A stretch of DNA of 64,000 bases from Armatimonadota bacterium (GCA_013178155.1 JABLXH010000005.1:29293-93292), one strand, 5' to 3'; shown: positions 35,238 through 44,203, counted from the first letter of the stretch. Notes: generated from the sequence alone by a model not told the origin. Numbers and translations: made by a program.

Positions 35238-35641
35238 GACCTGAGACCTTGCGCACTCTTGCCCTGCTGGCACTGCTTGCCGGGCTTGGTGGGTGTGGCG
35301 GATCAACACTCCTGGCGTACCTGGGAGGGGGCCTGCCACCGGGCGACGACGATATTGGCGGGATTGTTCTCGCCGCCGCCCCGGTCACAGCTGCCCAGGC
35401 AGCGGCCGAGCCGGTGCCGGTGGTCGGCGCCGAGGTCATCCTGACCATGGGGTCGCGGGAGGTGGGGCGCACTCACAGCGGCCCCGGCGGATACTTCCGG
35501 TTCGAGCGACCGGGCAGCGGACAGTACGGCCTCACCGTGAACCCGCCCGCTGGGTCCGGTCTGCGCCAGGCGCAACGCCGTTTCCGCCACCAAGCGGGGC
35601 GCCAGACGTTTGTCACCATCGTCCTGGAGCGCGTCCGCTGA
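35234..35641 (+). CDS. Small lipoprotein with a carboxypeptidase-regulatory-like domain
   Basis: A 135-aa protein starting at GTG 35234, which overlaps the TGA of the regulator gene (GTGA). A signal sequence ends in a lipobox GLGGC (Cys at about 21), so it is probably lipidated. Residues about 60-130 look like a CarboxypepD_reg/Cna-B-type beta sandwich (VVGAEVILTMG, GPGGYFRFERPGSGQYGLTV). Translational coupling to the regulator suggests a shared function such as envelope sensing, but nothing shows this directly. Confidence 0.7.
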   Translation: MRPETLRTLALLALLAGLGGCGGSTLLAYLGGGLPPGDDDIGGIVLAAAPVTAAQAAAEPVPVVGAEVILTMGSREVGRTHSGPGGYFRFERPGSGQYGLTVNPPAGSGLRQAQRRFRHQAGRQTFVTIVLERVR

Positions 35642-35740
35642 TTGGCGGTTCCACAGGCCGCGGCCTCGGCGCGGGGAGCGCAGTTTACCGCGGGCGCCCC
35701 TTTCCGGCGGTCGGGAGCGGTCGCACGGCTCGGACGGGTC

Positions 35741-36547
35741 CTACTGGTCCGGCAACAGTCTCCTGATGAACTCGTAGGCTTCGGCGAGAGCCGCGGCCCG
35801 CGCGGCATTGTCCTCGCCGGGTGCCCGCTCAAGCGTGTATGCTCCGCGGTAACCCCCTGACCATAACGTGGGCAGAATCACCTCATAGTTGGTCTGACCA
35901 TGGCCGATGAGAGGGAACTCGGGGTTGCCTTTGGCACCCAGGTGGTCCTTCAGATGGGTGTGGCCGATGAAGGGCACCAGTGATTCCAGGCGATCTTCCG
36001 GTTGCCTGCCTTCATAGAACAGGAAGTTAGCTGGGTCATAGGCCAGCTTGACATGCGGGTGAGAGATCACCTCCATGGCATGCAGGCAGGCGTCGGTGTC
36101 GCCCGTGAAACCACCGTGCGTCTCCAGACAGATGGTCAGGCCCAACTCGCCTGCGCGGTCGCCGGCCCGGCGCACGCGGTCCACGAACAGGCCCTCCCTG
36201 ACCGCCCTCTCCTGCGGCGTCAGATCCCCATAGGCGAAGCTCCCCATGTCAAAGGTAGCAATACCCAGGCGGGCGGTATTCTCCAGAGCGCGGTAGGCGT
36301 TGTCCAGGCCACCGTCCGCCAGAAGGTCCAGGCCACCGGCAAAGACCGCGATGGGCTTGAGACCATGGGCCGCCAGCTTGGCCTGCAGGGCAGCGACCTC
36401 ATGGTCGGTCAGACTGCAGAGATCGTGGTCCAGATAACCTCGAAAGAAGCCGAGCGCTACGTGGCGGAATCCAGCGGTGGCCGCGTTGGCGAGAAAAGCG
36501 TCAAAGTCCTGATCGCAGAGGTTATAGGCGGCAAGGGTTGGCTCCAT
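35741..36547 (-). CDS. Sugar phosphate isomerase/epimerase (xylose-isomerase-like TIM barrel)
   Basis: A 268-aa protein of the AP-endonuclease-2/xylose isomerase-like superfamily. Metal-ligand candidates are visible in ICLETHGGFTGD (Glu), KLAYDPANFLF (Asp), GHTHLKDH (His/Asp) and the late YTLER (Glu), the usual order. Members isomerise or epimerise sugars and inositols and often work with Gfo/Idh/MocA dehydrogenases such as the two in this window, though none is adjacent. An AGGAGAG Shine-Dalgarno precedes the ATG. Convergent with the lipoprotein gene. Confidence 0.85.
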   Translation of the reverse strand: MEPTLAAYNLCDQDFDAFLANAATAGFRHVALGFFRGYLDHDLCSLTDHEVAALQAKLAAHGLKPIAVFAGGLDLLADGGLDNAYRALENTARLGIATFDMGSFAYGDLTPQERAVREGLFVDRVRRAGDRAGELGLTICLETHGGFTGDTDACLHAMEVISHPHVKLAYDPANFLFYEGRQPEDRLESLVPFIGHTHLKDHLGAKGNPEFPLIGHGQTNYEVILPTLWSGGYRGAYTLERAPGEDNAARAAALAEAYEFIRRLLPDQ

Positions 36548-36657
36548 GGTACTCTCCTGGACCTGGTTGCTGGCTTTGCAGAGACCGGGTTCGCGCTCTG
36601 CAGGCTCCGTTCCTGCCTGAAGCAGGGCAGGGAGGCGGTTGCGGCGAATGTGGCGAA

Positions 36658-37185
36658 ATGACGAATGGTGAGTGTGACCACGAAGCGAGCGACGGCCAGA
36701 CGGAGCTGTCTTGGACTGTCTGGCCGGCTGTCAGGCGGCCATGGGTTGCAGCCCTCGTCGTGGTCTTCTGCGTGGGCTTTGCTGCCCTGGCCTGGCAGTC
36801 GCTGGGCAGCGAGTGGTATGGAGTGGTGGCGCTGATAGCCCTGACCTGCGCTCTCGGGCCCTATCTGTTCCCAACGCGCTACACGCTTGCTCCCGAGGGT
36901 GTGCGTGTGCAGAGGTTTCTGCACTCGTCCTACCGCCATTGGTCCGACCTGAGAACCTGTTTCGAGGCTACGGAGGTCCTGGTGCTCTGCCCGTACGCAT
37001 GGCCCAGTGAGGCCGGTGGCGATGCCGGCCCCAGACCGCCAAGAAACAGGCACCGGCTGGTGGCGCGAAGCCTGGTTCTCGACTTGGCGGACGCGGATGC
37101 AGATGCGGTACGTGCCTACGTGGGCCGAAAGCTGCCCCTTCGCCCTGTATCGGAGCTTGAGGCATGGCTGAAGACCCGTCGGTAG
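36658..37185 (+). CDS. Two-helix membrane protein with PH-like cytoplasmic domain (hypothetical)
   Basis: A 175-aa protein with two adjacent hydrophobic helices (about residues 29-47 and 53-71) followed by a soluble domain starting YTLAPEGVRVQRFLHSSYRHWSDLRTCFE. Paired helices followed by a short beta domain resemble bacterial PH-like (bPH) membrane proteins; the match is by shape only. The ATG at 36658 has no strong Shine-Dalgarno. Its stop overlaps the next ORF by 22 bases, and it opens the run that leads into the GlmL/DUF6754 cluster. Confidence 0.55.
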   Translation: MTNGECDHEASDGQTELSWTVWPAVRRPWVAALVVVFCVGFAALAWQSLGSEWYGVVALIALTCALGPYLFPTRYTLAPEGVRVQRFLHSSYRHWSDLRTCFEATEVLVLCPYAWPSEAGGDAGPRPPRNRHRLVARSLVLDLADADADAVRAYVGRKLPLRPVSELEAWLKTRR

Positions 37186-37475
37186 ACGTCTGTGCTGAGG
37201 CCCATGATCCCGCGCGGCAGCGTGAGGTGCTGGCCCGTGTGGCTGAGCGGCTGATCGCCCGGCGGCTGACGGCCCCGGCCATTTTCGTACTGGAGTCCAG
37301 CCGCCCTCTAAGCTTCGTGGCGTCCCAGGCTCTGGTTTTCTTCCAACCTATCGTGCAGGGCTTGCTGGGTGTGAAGGACTATGCCGTGTTCGCTGCTGCT
37401 ATCGAGGACAGGGCAAATATCGAGTGGCTGATAGGGGAGCTGGAGGCCGCAGAGGAAGGCTCCGCGAAACGCTGA
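37164..37475 (+). CDS. Small hypothetical protein with a hydrophobic centre
   Basis: A 103-aa protein, probably cytoplasmic or peripheral: a helical charged N-terminus (RQREVLARVAERLIARRL), then PAIFVLESSRPLSFVASQALVFFQPIVQGLLG, which is amphipathic to hydrophobic, and an acidic C-terminus (LIGELEAAEEG). No family name, but genes of this size with an FVLES-RPLSF-type centre plausibly belong to the conserved cluster. It overlaps the preceding gene and lies 34 bases before the ASKHA ATPase. Confidence 0.6.
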   Translation: MAEDPSVDVCAEAHDPARQREVLARVAERLIARRLTAPAIFVLESSRPLSFVASQALVFFQPIVQGLLGVKDYAVFAAAIEDRANIEWLIGELEAAEEGSAKR

Positions 37476-37509
37476 GAGTGCTGTTACCAGCCAGCAGTGA
37501 GGTTCACCC

Positions 37510-39303
37510 TTGGACCCTAAAGACGCTCAGATCATTCTGGCTACCGACTGTGGCTCAACCACCACGAAGGCGATTCTGATTGAGCGCCGCGGCGATGGGT
37601 ACCGCCTGGTGTGCCGTGGCGAGGCTCCGACCACAGTGGAGGCGCCTTTTGAGGATGTCACCATCGGGGTGCTGAACGCGGTTGCTGAAGTGGAGGAGCT
37701 GTCGGGACGCAAGCTGGTTGCGGATGGCAGCATCATCCGGCCGGCACGAGGTGACGTCGGCACGGACCTGTATCTGTCCACCTCCTCGGCGGGGGGAGGG
37801 CTGCAGATCATGGTGGTGGGTCTGGTGCGACGGATGACAGCCGAAAGCGCCGAGCGCGCCGCTCTGGGCGCGGGGGCCATCGTGATGGACACGCTGGCCC
37901 TGGACGATGGTCGGCGGCCGCACGAGCGCATCGAGCGGCTCCGCCAGTTGCGCCCGGACATGGTGCTGATTTCCGGTGGAGTTGACGGCGGGGAACGGCG
38001 GCGTGTGGTGGAGATGGCAGAGCTCGTGGCGGCCGCAAACCCGGAGGCCAGACTGGGCGCCAAGTACCAGTTGCCAGCGATCTATGCCGGGAACGTAGAC
38101 AACCGCGAGGCCATTCGCGAGACGCTGGGAAGCGCGACCGCTCTCAGCATCGTGGACAATCTTCGGCCAGCGCCGGAGCGGGAGAACCTGGGGCCGACCC
38201 GGAGCGAGATCCAGGAACTCTTCCTGCACCATGTCATGGCCCAGGCGCCGGGCTATTCCAAGCTCGTGCCCTGGACTGACGCCGACATCATGCCCACCCC
38301 GGCCGCGGTCGGCAACATCATCCAGACCATTGCTGCCGCCGAGAGCCTGAACGTGGTCGGGGTAGACATCGGCGGGGCCACCACCGATGTCTTCAGTGTC
38401 TTCGACGGGCAGTTCAACCGGACGGTCAGCGCGAATCTGGGGATGAGCTACTCCATCTCCAACGTGTTTGCCGAGACCGGGCTGGACAACCTGCAGCGCT
38501 GGCTGGCGGACCCTGTAGACGCCGAGGAGTTCAGCCAGAGTGTACGCAACAAGATGATCCGTCCGACGACTATCCCGCAGCGCCTGCTCGGGCTGAAGAT
38601 GGAGCAGGCTGTCGCGAGGGAGGCCCTACGCCTGGCTTTCGAGCAGCACAAGCTACTCGCCACGGGGCTCAAAGGTGTGCAGAAGCACCGCGACATTGCC
38701 GACGCTTTCTCGCAGGAGGTCACTGGCGAGACGCTCATAGACATGATGTCTCTGGACCTGCTGGTCGGCTCCGGCGGTGTGCTTTCCCATACTCCGCGGC
38801 GAGCACAAGCGGCTCTGATGCTGATCGATGCCTTCCTGCCGGAGGGAGTCACTCGGCTTGCCGTGGACAGCATCTTCATGATGCCGCAACTGGGGGTGTT
38901 GGCCCAGGTGCACCCGGAGGCCGCCCGGGAGGTGTTTCAGCGAGACTGTCTGATCCCGCTGGGGGTCTGTGTGGCCCCGCGGGGCGCCGACCGCGAGGGG
39001 GCGCCGTGCGTGAGGGTTACTGTCGAGGGAGCAGGGCAGACCCAGAGCGCCGAGGTGCGATGTGGAGAGATGAAGGTGTTGCCGCTGGTTACCGGGACAG
39101 AAGGCACGCTGGTCGTGGAGCCGGCCCGGGGCTTTGACGTGGGGCAGGGGAGAGGACGCAGTCTGACCACCACTGTGCTGGGCGGCGTGCTCGGAGTCGT
39201 CGTAGATGCCCGGGGGCGGCCACTGCAGTGGGCTAAAACGCCGGAGGCTCGTCGCGAGCAAGTGAAGCGCTGGGCAGAAGCGTTGGACGCGTACCCGTCC
39301 TAG
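37510..39303 (+). CDS. GlmL/MutL-family ASKHA ATPase
   Basis: A 597-aa ASKHA-fold ATPase of the GlmL/MutL family named after a glutamate-mutase accessory protein (not the mismatch-repair MutL). The phosphate-1 loop is DCGSTTTK at 13-20, the phosphate-2 loop DIGGATTDV at 286-294, and the adenosine motif LVGSGGVLSH at 418-427, so ATP binding should be intact. The start is a TTG. No glutamate mutase or other B12 gene is nearby; instead it sits among membrane genes and a DUF6754 gene, so a reactivase role for a mutase is doubtful here. I take it as the energy-coupling component of the 36658-44950 system. Confidence 0.82.
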   Translation: MDPKDAQIILATDCGSTTTKAILIERRGDGYRLVCRGEAPTTVEAPFEDVTIGVLNAVAEVEELSGRKLVADGSIIRPARGDVGTDLYLSTSSAGGGLQIMVVGLVRRMTAESAERAALGAGAIVMDTLALDDGRRPHERIERLRQLRPDMVLISGGVDGGERRRVVEMAELVAAANPEARLGAKYQLPAIYAGNVDNREAIRETLGSATALSIVDNLRPAPERENLGPTRSEIQELFLHHVMAQAPGYSKLVPWTDADIMPTPAAVGNIIQTIAAAESLNVVGVDIGGATTDVFSVFDGQFNRTVSANLGMSYSISNVFAETGLDNLQRWLADPVDAEEFSQSVRNKMIRPTTIPQRLLGLKMEQAVAREALRLAFEQHKLLATGLKGVQKHRDIADAFSQEVTGETLIDMMSLDLLVGSGGVLSHTPRRAQAALMLIDAFLPEGVTRLAVDSIFMMPQLGVLAQVHPEAAREVFQRDCLIPLGVCVAPRGADREGAPCVRVTVEGAGQTQSAEVRCGEMKVLPLVTGTEGTLVVEPARGFDVGQGRGRSLTTTVLGGVLGVVVDARGRPLQWAKTPEARREQVKRWAEALDAYPS

Positions 39304-39366
39304 GCCCCGGGGAACCGGTGCGACCGGGGCGCGGGGGCCTCGACCGCAAAGAAAGGGGATGATTTC

Positions 39367-39714
39367 GTGAGTGTGGACGCGCAAAAGCTGGCGGACATGG
39401 AGGCGGAAGCCAAGCTGAACCTTCGGGTCGCTCGGGCAGCCCTCAAGATGCGTCTGGAGATGTGCGGCAACGTGCTGCTAGTCGCCTGGTTGCTGGCCGT
39501 GCTGCTGTTGGTCTTGTGGTTGGCTGCCTGCCCGCTGGTAGGCGCCTACCACCTTTCCGGGACATGGTTGTCGCCGATGCTGCACATCGAGCCTGGCTTC
39601 CTGGCTCGTGTGAATACCCTGGCCATGGCGGGGTGGAAGCTGGTCAGTTTCCTGCTCTTCCTCCTGCCGGGGCTGGCGCTTAAGATCTGCGCATCGGCCA
39701 TGGGGAAGGTCTGA
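39367..39714 (+). CDS. Small two-helix membrane protein
   Basis: A 115-aa protein with a charged helical N-terminus (residues 1-30), a strong transmembrane helix (about 33-56, VLLVAWLLAVLLLVLWLAA), a short loop with two Pro/His-containing turns and a second helix (about 88-108). The GTG at 39367 follows AAAGGGGATG. No family is recognised. Position between the ASKHA ATPase and the barrel-sandwich protein suggests a membrane anchor or subunit of the same complex. Confidence 0.6.
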   Translation: MSVDAQKLADMEAEAKLNLRVARAALKMRLEMCGNVLLVAWLLAVLLLVLWLAACPLVGAYHLSGTWLSPMLHIEPGFLARVNTLAMAGWKLVSFLLFLLPGLALKICASAMGKV

Positions 39715-39751
39715 TAACGGCGAGTGCCAGTGAGATCGTGAACCGATAGGG

Positions 39752-40888
39752 GTGCACCATTTGGGTCACGCTTACACGCCTGGTCTCCGTGTGACGGAGC
39801 GGACAGTACTGCACAAAGTGCGCCGCCTGCCCATCCCGGGCAAGGTGCATGTTCAGCCGGGAGATATCGTCACGGCTGCTCAGGTCGTGGCCTCCACTGA
39901 GCTGCCGGGGAGTGTCACCACGCTCAACGTGGCCCGCGAGATGAACTGCCAGCCAGACGAGGTGCCCGGCCTGATGACGAAGGCCGAGGGCGACAGAGTC
40001 ACCGCCGGCGAGGTTCTGGCCGAATCCAAGGCGCTATGGGGCCTGTTTCACTCGTTTGTGCGTTCGCCGTTGAGTGGCACGATCGAGTCCATCAGTGAGG
40101 TGACTGGACAGGTATTGCTCCGGGGGGAGCCTACGCCGGTCAACCTGGAAGCCTTTGTGGACGGCCGCGTCATCGAGATCAGAGGCCAGGAGACCGTGGT
40201 CATAGCTTGCAGTTGTGCCTACCTGCAAGGTATCTTCGGGCTGGGTGGCGAAGCGTATGGGCCTGTCAGGGTGCTTTGCTCGTCACCGGAGGCTGCCCTG
40301 GCGGCGGAGATGCTGGACGAAAGCTGTGCCGGACAGGTGGTGGTCGGTGGCGCCTACGCCGACATCGGTGCTCTGCGCCGCGCAATCGAGGTCAAGGCAG
40401 CGGCGGTAGTGGTGGGCGGGCTTAGCGACAGCGCCGTGGACGAACTCCTGGGCTATCATCTGGGGGTGGCGGTGACAGGACACGAGGCCCTGGGAACGAC
40501 ACTCATCATGACCGAAGGCTTCGGGCGCATCCCGATGGCTGAGCGGTCCTACCGTCTGCTCGCCGCCCATGAGGGGCAGCAGGCCTCCGTCAGTGGAGCT
40601 ACCCAAATTCGCGCTGGCGTCATCCGGCCAGAGATTGTCATCTCCCGGCCACCGACCGAGCTTGAGGACACAGCAGTTGAGGCGGCCAAGGAGGGCATGC
40701 TGGAGCTGGGTTGCCCGATCCGGCTGATCCGAGAACCCTATTTCGGTCTTCTGGGCGAGGTCGTCGCCTTGCCGGAAGAGCCGCAACCGATCGAGACGGA
40801 GGCACTGGTGCGCGTGCTGGTGGCCAAGTTAGCGGACGGGCGTGAAGTCACGGTGCCCAGAGCCAACGTGGAGCTGATTGAGCAGTGA
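39752..40888 (+). CDS. Barrel-sandwich/KOW domain protein of the DUF6754 cluster
   Basis: A 378-aa soluble protein. Residues about 25-50 and 78-128 look like two halves of a lipoyl-type barrel-sandwich hybrid (GKVHVQPGDIVTAAQVVA; GDRVTAGEVLAESKAL; VRSPLSGTIE), without the modified lysine motif of biotin or lipoyl domains. A Rossmann-like central part (VVGGAYADIGALRRAIEVKA) follows, and residues about 328-378 resemble a KOW/SH3 barrel (YFGLLGEVVALPEEP, VTVPRANVELI). No enzyme active site is obvious. The start is GTG 39752; its end overlaps the next gene as GTGA. The domain mixture resembles adaptor parts of RnfC- or HlyD-like proteins, but the function is unknown. Confidence 0.65.
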   Translation: MHHLGHAYTPGLRVTERTVLHKVRRLPIPGKVHVQPGDIVTAAQVVASTELPGSVTTLNVAREMNCQPDEVPGLMTKAEGDRVTAGEVLAESKALWGLFHSFVRSPLSGTIESISEVTGQVLLRGEPTPVNLEAFVDGRVIEIRGQETVVIACSCAYLQGIFGLGGEAYGPVRVLCSSPEAALAAEMLDESCAGQVVVGGAYADIGALRRAIEVKAAAVVVGGLSDSAVDELLGYHLGVAVTGHEALGTTLIMTEGFGRIPMAERSYRLLAAHEGQQASVSGATQIRAGVIRPEIVISRPPTELEDTAVEAAKEGMLELGCPIRLIREPYFGLLGEVVALPEEPQPIETEALVRVLVAKLADGREVTVPRANVELIEQ

Positions 40889-42189
40889 CCACCATTCGCT
40901 GTCTCCGGGTTATAGTGGCACTGACCGCGGTTCTCCTGGGATCTACGTTCCTGTCGCCCGCTGGAGCGCAAGGCAAAGGCCCTGACGCAAATCAACCACC
41001 GCCCCCCCCGCCTCCTCCACCGGGCCCTACTGCAGTCCAGGTCAGCGCCAACCCGGAGGACAAGCGCGGCAATGAGCTACGGGTTACCTGGCAGGAGCCC
41101 ACCGAAGCTCCTCCAGCCGGGCTGAACCTGGCCGGGTACACCATCTATCTGCTCGAGGGACCTTTCCGGGAGGGGCGCAAGCAGAAGCCCCCGAAGCGCC
41201 AGGAGCTGTTGGTAAGGCCGGAGCGCCTCGAGGCGACAGTCAGTGACCTGAAGCCCTGGCGCGACTACCGGGTGGCGGTGGCGGCCGTCTACGTGCCTGT
41301 CGGAGAGGAACTGATGCCCGACCCGGTGGTGCCGTCGGCGGCGGCGAACGAGGGAGCGCGTGAGAGTGAGCCGGTCGCCTCGGAGACGCTGTCGCCCGCT
41401 GGCAAGTGGTTCAAGCGCGAGATGTCAAACGTGCTGGTCATCTCGCTTCTCTACAGCGTGATCGTGTTGTTGACCATCGGCCTGGCCCGCCGACGCGATA
41501 TGTACGTCCGGCCTATCGCTGGTCTTCGGGCCGTGGATGATGCCATCGGCCGGGCCACGGAGATGGGGCGGCCGATCCTGTATATCGCCGGTCTCAGCGG
41601 TATCGGCGATATCGCCACTATCGCCTCGATGCTTATCCTGGGGCACCTGTCGAAGCGGACCGCTGCCTATGAAACTCCGGTTCTTGTCCCCTGCCTGGAC
41701 CCCCTGGTGATGTCGGTTGAGCGAGAGATCGTGCGCGAAGCCCATCTTGAGGCTGGCAAACCGGAGTCTTACAACCCCGACAACATCTTCTACGTCACTG
41801 ACAGTCAGTTCGGTTATGTGGCAGCGGTGGATGGCATCATGCTGCGGCAACGCCCAGCCGCGAACTTCTACATGGGCGCCTTCTTCGCGGAGTCTCTGAT
41901 CCTGGCCGAGACCGGTAGTACCACTGGTGCTATCCAGATTGCGGGGACGGATTCCGATACCCAACTGCCCTTCTTCATCACCGCCTGTGATTATACACTG
42001 ATGGGCGAAGAGCTCTATGCGGCCAGCGCTTACCTCTCCCGCGACCCTCTGCTGCTGGCCCAACTCAAGGGACAGGACCTTGGCAAGGTTCTGCTCTTTG
42101 TGATGCTGCTCGTTGGCCTCGTTCTCGTTGGCTTTACGACGGGGCCTGGTGAGTGGTTCCTCAAACTGTTGGAGGCGAAGGGCGGCTAG
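40885..42189 (+). CDS. DUF6754-family membrane protein with FN3-like domain
   Basis: A 434-aa protein: signal peptide (about 1-29), a polyproline tract (about residues 38-46), an FN3-like beta domain (about 50-150, [31 protein letters not shown]), a transmembrane helix (about 183-204), then a cytoplasmic-looking DUF6754 domain ([40 protein letters not shown]) and a C-terminal helix (about 398-416). The proline run will need elongation factor P for translation. The GTG start overlaps the previous stop, and the next gene starts 1 base after this stop. I recall DUF6754 proteins only as uncharacterised. Confidence 0.75.
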   Translation: MTTIRCLRVIVALTAVLLGSTFLSPAGAQGKGPDANQPPPPPPPPPGPTAVQVSANPEDKRGNELRVTWQEPTEAPPAGLNLAGYTIYLLEGPFREGRKQKPPKRQELLVRPERLEATVSDLKPWRDYRVAVAAVYVPVGEELMPDPVVPSAAANEGARESEPVASETLSPAGKWFKREMSNVLVISLLYSVIVLLTIGLARRRDMYVRPIAGLRAVDDAIGRATEMGRPILYIAGLSGIGDIATIASMLILGHLSKRTAAYETPVLVPCLDPLVMSVEREIVREAHLEAGKPESYNPDNIFYVTDSQFGYVAAVDGIMLRQRPAANFYMGAFFAESLILAETGSTTGAIQIAGTDSDTQLPFFITACDYTLMGEELYAASAYLSRDPLLLAQLKGQDLGKVLLFVMLLVGLVLVGFTTGPGEWFLKLLEAKGG

Positions 42190-42190
42190 C

Positions 42191-43351
42191 GTGCGCAAGG
42201 CTATCCCGCTGGTCATCGGCTTTGTGACCGGCACTTTCATGTTTGTGCAGTTCTTCGTACCCCACGAGGCAGGGGAGTACGGCTACAAGCTGCTGCTGGA
42301 CTGGGTACAGATCATCAGTGCCTTCGCCATGATCCTGGGGCTTGCCAGCCTCTTCCACAGCAACTGGGAAAAGGTTCGACGCCGCCGTCGGGACTACGGA
42401 TACAGCGTGGTGACGCTGGTGGCCTTCGTCTTCATGGTCTACGTCGGGCTTTTCCGCCCTGGCGAGCCGGTACAGCCGCGCGGGTGGGTCTACGGCAGGG
42501 ATTCCCAGGGCGCTGTCGGTCGCTGGGACCGCGAGCTGGGGCGTGAAGACCAGTTCAGTCTGCTGATCGAGAGCGACCAGGACACTGGCCATGGCAGCTG
42601 GTCCAACCATGGCACCGGCTGGCAGGTGAACTGGGGACGGGTGCCGGTGATGGCGCGATGCCCCTATGAAGTCTCGGTCTACTGCCGGGCCCAGCCGGCG
42701 GGAGGACCTGTGGCGGCGCTCGAGGTGAGCTACGTTGACGAACGGGGCGAACCGCTGCCGCGGGAGCATCCGCGGGTTGAGGCCAAACCAGACACGGCCG
42801 ACTGGCAGCAACTGAAGGTGCCCACGAAGGCTCCCGAGGGTGCTGCCGAGATGCACATCAAACTCAGCGCCACGGGTCGCGGCAAGGTCTGGTTCGATGA
42901 CCTGGGCATCAGGCAGACCGAGGGAATGGCCAGCATCTCGCCCCCGAACCCGAAGTTTGATCAGCCCGAGCGTCTGCCGACCATTCGTAAGCTCGCGGAC
43001 ACGGAGGATGGCTCGGGCTTCAAGTGGCTCTTTGACAATGTCCTGGTGCCGCTTGATGCGACAATGTTCTCACTGCTGGCGTTCTTCATGGCCTCGGCAG
43101 CTTACCGCACTTTCCGGGCGCGCACGCCGGAGGCCACGGTACTGTTGGTCGTAGCGGTCATCATCATGCTGGGGCGTGTGCCTCTGGGTGAGCTCATCCA
43201 CAAGCAGTTCCCGGAACTGTGCGAGTGGTTCATGATGGTGCCCACTGTCGCGGCTCGGCGGGGAATCCTCTTCGGCGTGGCCCTGGGCTCGATCGCCACT
43301 TCGCTGCGCATCATTCTGGGCATCGAACGCTCGCACCTGGGGGGCTCCTAG
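42191..43351 (+). CDS. Membrane protein with inserted carbohydrate-binding-like domain
   Basis: A 386-aa protein with four parts: two or three N-terminal helices (about residues 5-23, 33-52 and 66-84), a ~150-residue beta domain (about 95-245) ending with a [10 protein letters not shown] motif typical of CBM-like jelly rolls, and two or three C-terminal helices (about 285-305, 314-330 and 355-375). The GTG at 42191 is chosen because the frame upstream of it lies inside the DUF6754 gene. The soluble part probably faces the periplasm and could bind glycan. Part of the nine-gene cluster. Confidence 0.65.
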   Translation: MRKAIPLVIGFVTGTFMFVQFFVPHEAGEYGYKLLLDWVQIISAFAMILGLASLFHSNWEKVRRRRRDYGYSVVTLVAFVFMVYVGLFRPGEPVQPRGWVYGRDSQGAVGRWDRELGREDQFSLLIESDQDTGHGSWSNHGTGWQVNWGRVPVMARCPYEVSVYCRAQPAGGPVAALEVSYVDERGEPLPREHPRVEAKPDTADWQQLKVPTKAPEGAAEMHIKLSATGRGKVWFDDLGIRQTEGMASISPPNPKFDQPERLPTIRKLADTEDGSGFKWLFDNVLVPLDATMFSLLAFFMASAAYRTFRARTPEATVLLVVAVIIMLGRVPLGELIHKQFPELCEWFMMVPTVAARRGILFGVALGSIATSLRIILGIERSHLGGS

Positions 43352-43354
43352 ACC

Positions 43355-44179
43355 ATGGAACGCCTCCTGCGCATTGATCGTCGCGTGATCTTCGTGCTGA
43401 TCTTTGCGGCTGTGCTTGTGCCCTTCCTGGCCAATCTGAAGCTGAAGCCAGGAGCGCCCAGCCCTTCCACAAGGGATGTTTACGACTTCATTGGGAAGCT
43501 GCCGGCTGGCGCGGCCATCATGCTGGCCTTCGATTACGGCCCGGCGTCCATGCCGGAGCTACAGCCTATGGCTGCCGCCATCTGCCGCCACGCTTTCCGC
43601 CGCGACCTGAGGGTCATCTGTCTGGCCCTGTCACCGCAGGGCTTTCTCCTGGCTGACCGGGTCTTGGCCGAGACCGGACCCCAGGAGGGGGCGGCGTACG
43701 GCGAAGACTATGTGAACCTTGGTTTCAAGCCTGGTTACACAGCAGTGGTGCTGAACATGGGGCAGAGCATTCCGGGGGTCTACAGCCAGGACACGAAGGG
43801 GACGCCCGTGGAGCGCCTGCCGGTGATGCGGGGGATACGCAACTACTCCGACATCGCGCTCATTGTCGACTTGGCCTCCAGCAACACCCCGGCTACCTGG
43901 GTCGCTTTCGCTCACGAGCGCTTCAAGGTCCCGGTGGCGGCGGGCATCACGGCAGTCATGGCCACGGAGTACTATCCCTTCTACCAGTCCAAACAGCTCG
44001 TGGGCTTGCTCAATGGGCTCAAGGGCGCTGCCGAGTACGAATACCTCATCGAGAACCCTGACCGGGGAGCCATGGGCATGGCCTCCCAGTCTATTGCGCA
44101 CGCAGTCATCATCGTGTTTGTCATCCTTGGTAATGTGGGCTACTTCGGGGCACGGCGGCGTCGCCGCGTGACACGTTAG
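43355..44179 (+). CDS. Conserved protein with N- and C-terminal membrane helices
   Basis: A 274-aa protein with a helix at about 11-27 and another at about 248-266, followed by RRRRR. Between them lies an alpha/beta domain with IMLAFDYGPASMPELQPMA, GEDYVNLGFKPGYTAVVLNMGQSI, DIALIVDLASSNTPATWVAF and YYPFYQSKQLVGLLNGLKGAAEYE. I have seen this sequence type in several phyla without a functional name. The ordered acidic/His residues hint at an enzyme or ligand-binding fold. It begins 3 bases after the preceding stop and is followed by the last membrane gene after 24 bases. Confidence 0.65.
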   Translation: MERLLRIDRRVIFVLIFAAVLVPFLANLKLKPGAPSPSTRDVYDFIGKLPAGAAIMLAFDYGPASMPELQPMAAAICRHAFRRDLRVICLALSPQGFLLADRVLAETGPQEGAAYGEDYVNLGFKPGYTAVVLNMGQSIPGVYSQDTKGTPVERLPVMRGIRNYSDIALIVDLASSNTPATWVAFAHERFKVPVAAGITAVMATEYYPFYQSKQLVGLLNGLKGAAEYEYLIENPDRGAMGMASQSIAHAVIIVFVILGNVGYFGARRRRRVTR

Positions 44180-44203
44180 CACTTCGGTCTTGAGGGATAT
44201 GGC

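Noticed and set aside
37510..39303. Interpretation as DNA mismatch repair MutL
   Set aside because: The name MutL is shared, but the motifs are ASKHA nucleotide loops, not the GHKL ATPase motifs of the mismatch-repair protein.
39304..39330. Hairpin GCCCCGG/CCGGGGC between the ASKHA ATPase and the small membrane gene
   Set aside because: Seven base pairs with a 13-base loop but no T tract; probably GC-rich chance or a minor attenuator, not supported as a terminator.
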